DNA from: Bacteroidales bacterium
GTDB taxonomy: Bacteria > Bacteroidota > Bacteroidia > Bacteroidales > Paludibacteraceae
Assembly (NCBI GenBank): GCA_018066005.1
Contig: JAGHSG010000052.1
Span: forward strand, 1-11,862
Length of the DNA: 11,862 nucleotides
Reading direction: 5' to 3'
The stretch's first letter is position 1. Each line of letters starts with the position of its first letter. The notes under the pieces are model-generated. The model saw nothing but the letters and a program-made list of their open reading frames with translations. It did no database searches and was not told the DNA's origin. Both the position numbers and the translations under genes were made by a program. Of this stretch, positions 7,251 through 11,862 are shown in pieces.

Positions 7251-7291
7251 TGCGAAAAGTGCGAATTTTCGCATTTTTCGCACTTTTCGCA
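7251..7291. repeat. Perfect 15-bp inverted repeat with 9-bp tandem repeats
   Basis: TGCGAAAAGTGCGAA (7251-7265) and TTCGCACTTTTCGCA (7277-7291) are exact reverse complements around an 11-nt loop. The loop and right arm together contain TTTTCGCA at 7266, 7275 and 7284, an exact 9-nt period. It begins 8 nt after the DUF3987 stop codon. No T run follows the right arm, so it is not a standard intrinsic terminator, though it may protect the mRNA 3' end. Confidence 0.85.
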
Positions 7292-7326
7292 CGCGAGTAT
7301 TTATGGATATTGTGTAGCCCAAAAAC

Positions 7327-7352
7327 TCGACGAGAAACTTGTTTCGAGTCGA
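7327..7352. repeat. Hairpin with a symmetric GA/GA internal mismatch
   Basis: TCGAC-GA-GAAAC (7327-7338) faces GTTTC-GA-GTCGA (7341-7352) across a TT loop. Both 5-bp stems pair perfectly, and the two GA dinucleotides oppose each other, which as RNA could form tandem sheared G-A pairs. Two simpler hairpins follow: AATTTGC-ATC-GCAAATT at 7376-7392 and GCAGC-AAGCAC-GCTGC at 7397-7412. Confidence 0.65.
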
Positions 7353-7426
7353 AGAGGAGCAGTGGCGGCTGCCCTAATTTGCATCGCAAATTCTTTGCAG
7401 CAAGCACGCTGCGCCATCCGCGCCCT

Positions 7427-7459
7427 TTACGGGTGTATTACGGGTTCTTTACGGGTTCT
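7427..7459. repeat. 11-bp tandem repeat, three units
   Basis: TTACGGGTGTA (7427-7437) is followed by two identical units TTACGGGTTCT (7438-7448 and 7449-7459). The 11-bp period is close to one helical turn and resembles iteron-like or multimeric binding-site arrays. Confidence 0.8.
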
Positions 7460-7694
7460 TTGGGAATGATTTGTGTGGTATTAATTAAGTATTATTATGT
7501 TTATCGTCAGAAAACTAATAGTCTGTAAGACTGTGATAAAGAAATACAGGAAGGACTATATGCTTGCATAATAGGACTTTATGGATGTGTTTAGCACGTT
7601 AGCAGCAACGCTGCATATTGGTTTCCTGAGGTTTTTATGGTTTTTGTTTATTTTATAGCAACAATACTAATCTTTAATCTCTAATCAATCAATT

Positions 7695-8087
7695 ATGGCA
7701 AAATTTACTCCAATCGCCTTGTTTGCCTCTATACGTGGCAAACTGGACTCCCACAGCAAGTGGGCAACGGCACTTCGTCTCGGGGTGCAGTATTTCCTTC
7801 ATATCGGTAAGCGCAATTTCTTCCGACATCCAAAAACCAAAGAAGAGCGTAAAACGCAGCAACGGCTTCGTCAAGCCTCTCTTGATTACAATCAGTTGGA
7901 TAAGTCATCGGAACAATACAAGGCTTACTTGGCAGATTTTGAGGAACAGGTTAAACAGAACAAGTGTTATCCGCTCTTCCGAACTTATTTCATCTCGCGC
8001 CGCATGGCAGAATTGAAAGCCGAAGGCAACCTCGCTGCCGATCCGACCAAGAACAAGCAGGACTGGTCTCTCAAACACCGGCATTAG
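7695..8087 (+). CDS. Small basic protein of unknown function
   Basis: A 130-residue protein I cannot assign to a family. It is strongly basic, beginning MAKFTPIALFASIRGKLDS, with a charged middle (KTKEERKTQQRLRQ) probably helical, a conserved-looking YPLFRTYFISRRMAEL stretch near residues 92-107, and a basic tail. No signal peptide, membrane segment or catalytic motif is evident. The high Lys/Arg content would suit nucleic-acid binding, which is speculation. The start follows an AT-rich leader with short TAATC repeats and no Shine-Dalgarno. It is separated by 452 nt from the DUF3987 gene and ends in its own terminator, so it is probably transcribed alone. Confidence 0.7.
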   Translation: MAKFTPIALFASIRGKLDSHSKWATALRLGVQYFLHIGKRNFFRHPKTKEERKTQQRLRQASLDYNQLDKSSEQYKAYLADFEEQVKQNKCYPLFRTYFISRRMAELKAEGNLAADPTKNKQDWSLKHRH

Positions 8088-8093
8088 TTGCGT

Positions 8094-8143
8094 TGTACTT
8101 CCTTTGTACATCCTCTGTACATTGTACATATCTAAATTGTACA
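8094..8143. repeat. Cluster of TGTACA palindromes
   Basis: The 6-bp palindrome TGTACA occurs at 8105, 8116, 8123 and 8138, with a partial TGTAC at 8094. It lies directly between the stop codon of the small basic protein and its terminator, so it is in the 3' untranslated region. It resembles the low-complexity intergenic repeats often seen in Bacteroidales; a function is not evident. Confidence 0.7.
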
Positions 8144-8167
8144 TAACCTGCCCCCGATTCACCGATT

Positions 8168-8192
8168 AAAGCACCTCTCGGGGTGCTTTTTT
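8168..8192 (+). terminator. Intrinsic terminator after the small basic protein
   Basis: AAAGCACC (8168-8175) pairs with GGTGCTTT (8182-8189) around the loop TCTCGG, and the T run extends to 8192. It isolates the ATPase 2 promoter from upstream transcription. Confidence 0.92.
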
Positions 8193-8212
8193 GCATTTTA
8201 ATTCATTTTTAT

Positions 8213-8243
8213 TTGGCAGATTGAAAAAAAAAGTGTACCTTTG
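8213..8243 (+). promoter_or_regulatory. Promoter of ATPase 2
   Basis: TTG at 8213-8215 and TACCTTTG at 8236-8243 are 20 bp apart. The region 8205-8247 is the near-perfect copy (42 of 43) of the ATPase 1 promoter region 3041-3083. The sequences diverge immediately downstream. Confidence 0.87.
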
Positions 8244-8251
8244 CAGCATAA

Positions 8252-8276
8252 AAATTTCAATTTGGATTTGAAATTT
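8252..8276 (+). promoter_or_regulatory. Hairpin in leader of ATPase 2
   Basis: AAATTTCAA (8252-8260) and TTGAAATTT (8268-8276) are exact reverse complements with a 7-nt loop. It begins 9 nt after the promoter -7 box and ends 20 nt before the ATG. This leader shows no 22- or 33-nt repeats, unlike those of ATPases 1 and 3. Confidence 0.5.
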
Positions 8277-8296
8277 GTCAAAAAATCTATAAACAC

Positions 8297-9442
8297 ATGG
8301 TTATAAGGAACTTACAATCCGAACTTTTGCGCTTGAGCGAGCGGTGGCAAGTTATTTCAGTCACAGGACCGCGTCAATCGGGTAAAACAACGCTATGTAA
8401 AATGACATTTCCTAACTATGCATATGTCAATTTTGAACACATACCTACGCGTGACAAAGTTTTGCAAGATATAGATGCTTTTTTAGACCAGTATAAAGAT
8501 GGCTTGATTATTGATGAGGCACAACATATTCCTCAAATATTCTCTTATATACAAGTGCGCGTAGATGCAGACAAGAGCCTTAAATATGTGCTTAGTGGCA
8601 GTAGCGATTTTTTAATGATGCAAGGTATCACGCAATCATTAGCAGGTAGAGTAGTTGTTCGGCGATTATTACCCCTTTCATTATCTGAAGTCAAAGCCAT
8701 TAATCCCTATTCAACGGATGAATTGTTAGTTCGTGGTTTTTACCCGAGTATATGGGGAGACGGACGTGACCCGCAAGATGTATATGAAAGTTATTATGAG
8801 ACGTATTTAGACCGTGACGTAAGACAAATCATCAATGTGCAGAATGTGACTGCTTTTAGACGTTTTGTAACACTGCTTGCCAGTCGTATAGGGTCAGAGT
8901 TTAATGCACAAGACATGAGCAAGAGTGTGGGGGTTAGTAATCAAACCATATCCAATTGGATGGCTATTTTGGAGACTTCTTATACGGCTTTTCGGTTGCA
9001 ACCCTACTATAAAAATATAGGTAAGCGTTTGGTCAAAACGCCCAAGGTCTATTTTTATGATACCGGATTAGTATGCTGGCTATTAGGAATTACTTCTGCC
9101 GAAGATGTGGCCAAGCATCCTATGCGTGGGGCATTATTCGAAAATATGATTGTGGTCGAGAAATTGAAGCAGTGTTTTAATCAAGGCAAACCGTCAAACA
9201 TATTCTTCTATCGTGATCAATCGCAGAATGAGGTGGATATTATTCAGGAAAATGGGTTAAAAATCGAAGCATACGAAATTAAGTCCGCATCAAATTATAA
9301 TACTGATTTCTTAAGTACTATACGTTATTTAGAAAAAATTATGCCACAAACTATTGTTCGTTCGGCTGTTATTTATGATGGCACGGAGGAAAAGGATACG
9401 CTCGTAGATGGGGTTTATCATTATCGAACAATATTTGAATAA
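8297..9442 (+). CDS. DUF4143-type AAA ATPase (paralogue 2)
   Basis: A 381-residue AAA_14/DUF4143 ATPase. Walker A is GPRQSGKT (24-31), Walker B GLIIDEAQ (69-76), followed by a VLSGSSDF sensor strand and the QSLAGR motif typical of this family. A helix-turn-helix-like segment, DMSKSVGVSNQTISNWM, lies in the middle. The C-terminal nuclease-like signature is intact: NEVDII with E312 and D314, then YEIKSA with E327 and K329. The ATG at 8297 follows the promoter by 53 nt and has no Shine-Dalgarno. Base composition is AT-rich and the gene is monocistronic. Sequence similarity to paralogues 1 and 3 is confined mostly to the motifs, so these are old paralogues or separate acquisitions, not recent tandem duplicates. 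Molecular role unknown. Confidence 0.92.
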   Translation: MVIRNLQSELLRLSERWQVISVTGPRQSGKTTLCKMTFPNYAYVNFEHIPTRDKVLQDIDAFLDQYKDGLIIDEAQHIPQIFSYIQVRVDADKSLKYVLSGSSDFLMMQGITQSLAGRVVVRRLLPLSLSEVKAINPYSTDELLVRGFYPSIWGDGRDPQDVYESYYETYLDRDVRQIINVQNVTAFRRFVTLLASRIGSEFNAQDMSKSVGVSNQTISNWMAILETSYTAFRLQPYYKNIGKRLVKTPKVYFYDTGLVCWLLGITSAEDVAKHPMRGALFENMIVVEKLKQCFNQGKPSNIFFYRDQSQNEVDIIQENGLKIEAYEIKSASNYNTDFLSTIRYLEKIMPQTIVRSAVIYDGTEEKDTLVDGVYHYRTIFE

Positions 9443-9515
9443 GTTCTCACTAAGATTTGCAGACAGCGACAGCATCAATGGCTTGCAAAGACATAGCATC
9501 AACCCCCAGGGGTAT

Positions 9516-9545
9516 ATCTCGGGTTTTGTCAAGAATCATAAAAAT
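9516..9545 (+). repeat. 30-nt direct repeat, copy 1 (upstream of ATPase 3)
   Basis: This segment matches 10860-10889 at 26 of 30 positions, sharing ATCTCGG, TTTTGTCAA and ATAAAAAT. It precedes the ATPase 3 promoter, while the second copy precedes the MNT/HEPN promoter, so each copy lies between one cassette's stop codon and the next cassette's promoter. Confidence 0.65.
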
Positions 9546-9558
9546 TTTGCAAAAAAAT

Positions 9559-9589
9559 TTGCGTATATGCCAAAAAAAGTGTACCTTTG
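9559..9589 (+). promoter_or_regulatory. Promoter of ATPase 3
   Basis: TTG at 9559-9561 and TACCTTTG at 9582-9589 are 20 bp apart. Positions 9572-9599 are identical to 3062-3089 ahead of ATPase 1, extending into the transcribed leader. Confidence 0.87.
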
Positions 9590-9595
9590 CAGCGA

Positions 9596-9649
9596 ATTTG
9601 AGTAAAATGTTTAATAGATTTGAGTAATTTGTATTGTAAAATTGAGTAA
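9596..9649 (+). repeat. Three direct repeats, 22-nt period, in leader of ATPase 3
   Basis: ATTTGAGTAA begins at 9596 and 9618, and AATTGAGTAA at 9640, an exact 22-nt spacing. The last copy begins 15 nt before the ATG. Number, placement and periodicity in multiples of 11 parallel the ATPase 1 leader, but the repeat sequence is different. Confidence 0.8.
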
Positions 9650-9654
9650 ATATT

Positions 9655-10845
9655 ATGGCGGAATTCATTAGGAATCAGTTTAATACGTTAAAATCAAGAC
9701 TTGCTGAACCTAGAAAAACTATACAGGTAATAGCCGGTCCGCGTCAGGTGGGGAAATCAACGATGGTTAATCAGCTGCTCCAATCCCTATCCGTTGCAAC
9801 CTTTTCCTACAATGCCGACACTGTATCGCCACAAGATGGAGATTGGATTCGCCGTATTTGGGAAAACGTGCGAATGAAAATGGATATGCAGCAATTACCG
9901 GAAGCCGTTTTGGTAATAGATGAGATACAAAAGATTAATCAATGGAGCGAATATGTGAAACGTGAGTGGGATTTGGATACGATGACTAAAAGAAACATAA
10001 AGGTAATTCTTTTAGGATCGTCTCGTTTATTGCTGCGAAAAGGATTGACCGAGTCCTTGGCCGGTCGTTTTGAAATCATCAGAATGGGGCACTGGTCGTA
10101 TCCTGAGATGCGCGAAGCATTTGGCTTGTCGCTGCAACAATGGATATATTATGGCGGCTTCCCGGGAGCAGTCACTTATTTACCGGATATGAGTCGCTGG
10201 CGTAAGTACGTAAAAAGTGCCATTATCGCTCCTGCTATTGAGAAAGACATCGTGCTGACTTCGAACATCTACAAACCTGCATTGATGAAACAGTTGTTTG
10301 AGTTAGGATGTACTTATTCTTCGCAGTTGCTATCGTTGACGAAGATGTTGGGTCAACTGCAAGATGTCGGCAATGTAACTACATTGGCGTCTTATTTGGA
10401 ATTGCTCAGGCAAGGCAACCTGTTGTGTGGTCTAAACAAATACGCTCAAGACGAAGCACGCAAACGCCAGTCTATACCTAAATTGGCAGTTTATAACAAC
10501 GCCTTGCTGACAGCGTTACACGGCAAGGGATTGGACAAGGACGGCATCGATAGTATGGTGTGGGGCAGATGGGTAGAATCGGCCGTAGGAACGACTTTGT
10601 TGGATTTTGTAGAAGAGAATGACGGACAATTATATTATTGGCGGGATAGAAATGACGAAGTGGATTATATTGTGTCCATAGATGATAGAGTTTGGGCGAT
10701 AGAGGTAAAGAGTGGACGTAGAGGTATGAATAGTGGACTGACTGCGTTTACCCAAAAGTATCATCCGCAACGTACCATGGTCGTTGGAACCGACGGTATA
10801 GATTTGGAGACCTTTTTTTCTGCCGATTTAAGAAAATTAATATGA
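9655..10845 (+). CDS. DUF4143-type AAA ATPase (paralogue 3)
   Basis: A 396-residue AAA_14/DUF4143 ATPase. Walker A is GPRQVGKS (28-35), Walker B VLVIDEIQ (85-92), then a VILLGSSRLL sensor strand and a TESLAGR motif. A helical, probably winged-helix region follows. The C-terminal nuclease-like signature is intact: DEVDYIV with E335 and D337, then IEVKSG with E350 and K352. The ATG at 9655 directly follows the leader repeats; no Shine-Dalgarno is visible. It shares its promoter module with paralogues 1 and 2 and is monocistronic, with no clear terminator before the next promoter. Family members in this order are often scattered singly in Bacteroidales genomes; two adjacent copies plus a third nearby is dense. 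Function unknown. Confidence 0.92.
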   Translation: MAEFIRNQFNTLKSRLAEPRKTIQVIAGPRQVGKSTMVNQLLQSLSVATFSYNADTVSPQDGDWIRRIWENVRMKMDMQQLPEAVLVIDEIQKINQWSEYVKREWDLDTMTKRNIKVILLGSSRLLLRKGLTESLAGRFEIIRMGHWSYPEMREAFGLSLQQWIYYGGFPGAVTYLPDMSRWRKYVKSAIIAPAIEKDIVLTSNIYKPALMKQLFELGCTYSSQLLSLTKMLGQLQDVGNVTTLASYLELLRQGNLLCGLNKYAQDEARKRQSIPKLAVYNNALLTALHGKGLDKDGIDSMVWGRWVESAVGTTLLDFVEENDGQLYYWRDRNDEVDYIVSIDDRVWAIEVKSGRRGMNSGLTAFTQKYHPQRTMVVGTDGIDLETFFSADLRKLI

Positions 10846-10859
10846 TTTTTGTTTGGTGA

Positions 10860-10889
10860 ATCTCGGTTTTTGTCAATCATTATAAAAAT
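10860..10889 (+). repeat. 30-nt direct repeat, copy 2 (upstream of MNT/HEPN)
   Basis: This is the partner of 9516-9545 (26 of 30 identical). It lies 15 nt after the ATPase 3 stop codon and 51 nt before the MNT promoter -33 box. With copy 1 it brackets the ATPase 3 cassette in direct orientation. Confidence 0.65.
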
Positions 10890-10940
10890 GTAAACTCTGT
10901 TTTGCAATTTTAGAAAAAATAAAAAAAGTTGCAGAATTAT

Positions 10941-10971
10941 TTGCAGAAGTCATTTTTTTGTTGTACCTTTG
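10941..10971 (+). promoter_or_regulatory. Promoter of MNT/HEPN operon
   Basis: TTG at 10941-10943 and TACCTTTG at 10964-10971 are 20 bp apart. The ATG of the first gene follows 41 nt later. The leader repeats AGTAG at 10989 and 11003 but shows no regular array. Confidence 0.85.
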
Positions 10972-11012
10972 CAGTCGATTTTTGATATAGTAGATTAATT
11001 TAAGTAGCACTA

Positions 11013-11330
11013 ATGCCTAGTACGGATATTTTACGACATATCACTTCTGTTGGTCGGAAGGTTTTACCAGCCGGTGGCAAGATGTGGTTGTATGGATCGC
11101 GTGCTCGCGGTGATGCCAGACCTGTTTCGGATTGGGATCTGCTTGTGTTGTTAGATAAAAGTAAAATTGAGAATTCGGACTATGATAAGTACGCTTTTCC
11201 GTTGAATCAGATTGGATGGACAACGGATGCAGTGATTAACCCGGTCTTATATACCTTGCAGGAGTGGAAGAATAACGCTGCAACACTTTTTTATAAGAAT
11301 GTTGAACGTGATAAAATTGAACTGATATAA
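11013..11330 (+). CDS. Minimal nucleotidyltransferase (MntA-like antitoxin)
   Basis: A 105-residue minimal nucleotidyltransferase of the DNA polymerase beta superfamily. The active-site motif is complete: G28-S29, ten residues, then D40-x-D42, which is exactly the GSX10DXD form known from MntA antitoxins. D72 in the TDAVI strand is a candidate third metal-binding carboxylate. In characterised type VII systems MntA adds AMP groups to a tyrosine of the HEPN toxin and so silences it; that activity is inferred here from the motif and the gene pairing. The gene is first in a two-gene operon; its TAA stop shares one base with the ATG of the HEPN gene, so translation is probably coupled. It has its own promoter. 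Confidence 0.9.
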   Translation: MPSTDILRHITSVGRKVLPAGGKMWLYGSRARGDARPVSDWDLLVLLDKSKIENSDYDKYAFPLNQIGWTTDAVINPVLYTLQEWKNNAATLFYKNVERDKIELI

Positions 11331-11725
11331 TGGCTCTCACTTCGGAAGAAAGACGGATTATAGTTGGTCTAGAAATGGAAAAAGCGCAGGCTACTTTTCA
11401 TGAAGCTAAGATGAATGCCCAAATGGAGTTGTGGAGCGTCGTTTCCAACCGTTTGTACTATGCTATATATCACACGGTCATTGCGTTGTTGGTGTCAGAA
11501 GGAGTGCAAGTGGGAACGCATCAAGGGGCACAAAACCAGTTTGGTAAGTATTTTGTTACTACCGGCAAGTTTAATTTAGACGATGCAAGATTATATACTT
11601 TGTTGCTCAATATTAGGCAAAAAGCGGATTATAACTGCTCGTACAATACTGATTCGGAAGAAATGCAACCATTAATCCCGCGAGTCCAAGAATTTATTGA
11701 TAAAGCAAAATCATATTTGTTATAA
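11330..11725 (+). CDS. HEPN-domain protein (probable RNase toxin of MNT/HEPN pair)
   Basis: A 131-residue all-helical HEPN protein. The segment NRLYYAIYHTVIALL carries R41 and H48, an RX6H spacing within the RX4-6H motif used by HEPN ribonucleases, and Y43, Y44 and Y47 lie between them. The shape is closest to the UPF0332-like HEPN branch. As partner of an adjacent MNT it is the expected toxin: HEPN ribonucleases in such pairs cut RNA unless modified by the MNT. The ATG overlaps the preceding stop by one base (TAATG). The order is MNT then HEPN, antitoxin first. A non-toxic role in another HEPN/MNT regulatory pair cannot be excluded. No terminator is recognisable after it. Confidence 0.88.
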   Translation: MALTSEERRIIVGLEMEKAQATFHEAKMNAQMELWSVVSNRLYYAIYHTVIALLVSEGVQVGTHQGAQNQFGKYFVTTGKFNLDDARLYTLLLNIRQKADYNCSYNTDSEEMQPLIPRVQEFIDKAKSYLL

Positions 11726-11766
11726 ATACCATAAACAATGCTTACACTTACTGCCATATTATCACC

Positions 11767-11826
11767 GTGCATTGTGCATTGCCAATCGTCAATTGGTTAT
11801 GCGAACACCCATTTTATAGGGGGGGG
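11767..11826. repeat. Short tandem repeat and G8 tract after the HEPN gene
   Basis: GTGCATT occurs twice in tandem (11767-11773 and 11774-11780), followed by CAATCGTCAATTGG. A run of eight G lies at 11819-11826. No gene, promoter or terminator is recognisable in 11726-11862; the window ends in non-coding DNA. Homopolymer length here could vary between strains. Confidence 0.6.
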
Positions 11827-11862
11827 TAGCGCTTCGCGCGTAAATGCAAATAGAGAAATAAT

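Larger units (their letters stand above)
7243..7694. other. Gene-free, repeat- and hairpin-dense intergenic region
   Basis: These 452 nt hold no convincing gene. The first half (to about 7460) is GC-rich and packed with inverted and tandem repeats, listed separately. A further short hairpin is GCAGC-AAC-GCTGC at 7602-7614, and TATGC-TT-GCATA lies at 7559-7570. A weak promoter-like pair, TTG at 7471-7473 and TATGTTTA at 7496-7503 (22 bp apart), is the best candidate for driving the 7695 gene but departs from consensus. Just before that gene TAATC repeats at 7668, 7675 and 7682. The region could be a structured RNA, a relic of a replication or transfer origin, or accumulated repeats; nothing decides between these. 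Confidence 0.5.

Noticed and set aside
7242..7528. Overlapping small reading frames over the repeat-rich region (75 and 92 residues)
   Set aside because: Their start is the inverted repeat itself, giving repetitive peptides such as SHFSHFSH; no clear promoter or start signal, and two frames compete over the same DNA.
7905..8162. Minus-strand reading frame of 85 residues across the TGTACA cluster
   Set aside because: Overlaps the plus-strand small basic gene and translates low-complexity repeats; no promoter is seen on that strand.
9502..9512. CCCCCAGGGG hairpin as terminator of ATPase 2
   Set aside because: The stem leaves almost no loop and no T run follows it.

Overview
The window looks like a chromosomal segment from a member of the Bacteroidales. 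Seven promoters of the Bacteroidetes primary-sigma type (TTG, 19-21 bp, TAnnTTTG) lie upstream of the genes. Six match TACCTTTG exactly and the valS promoter reads TAACTTTG. Most genes lack a Shine-Dalgarno sequence. The valyl-tRNA synthetase also reads like a Bacteroidetes enzyme. All convincing genes are on the + strand.

Layout. Positions 1-3027 are housekeeping: valS (140-2815), then a tRNA-Gln(CTG) gene with its own promoter and terminator. From about 3040 to the end the DNA is accessory. (1) 3041-5768: a DUF4143-type AAA ATPase with a promoter and a leader of three 33-nt-spaced repeats. It overlaps by 4 nt a gene of unknown function with a HIRAN-like N-terminus and a clearly higher GC content. 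(2) 5769-7242: an operator-rich intergenic region and a DUF3987-type ATPase, a family usual in mobile or replication modules. (3) 7243-7694: a gene-free stretch full of inverted and tandem repeats. (4) 7695-8192: a small basic protein of unknown function with a terminator. (5) 8205-9442 and 9516-10845: two more DUF4143 ATPase cassettes. (6) 10860-11725: a minimal nucleotidyltransferase (MNT) / HEPN pair that looks like a type VII toxin-antitoxin module. The final 137 nt hold only short repeats and a G8 tract.

How the parts relate. Three divergent DUF4143 ATPases and one MNT/HEPN pair each sit behind their own promoter. Two of the ATPase promoters are 42/43 identical far beyond the consensus. 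A third shares 28 contiguous bases with the first. A degenerate 30-nt direct repeat precedes both the third ATPase cassette and the MNT/HEPN cassette. This suggests a region built by stepwise addition of self-contained cassettes, perhaps a small defence or stabilisation island beside a tRNA gene. No integrase, transposase or att duplication is visible.

Most unusual observation. The leaders of ATPases 1 and 3 each carry exactly three direct repeats, spaced 33 and 22 nt respectively (multiples of 11). The last copy begins 14-15 nt before the start codon in both, although the repeat sequences differ. Functions of the ATPase, HIRAN-like and DUF3987 proteins are inferred from motifs only.
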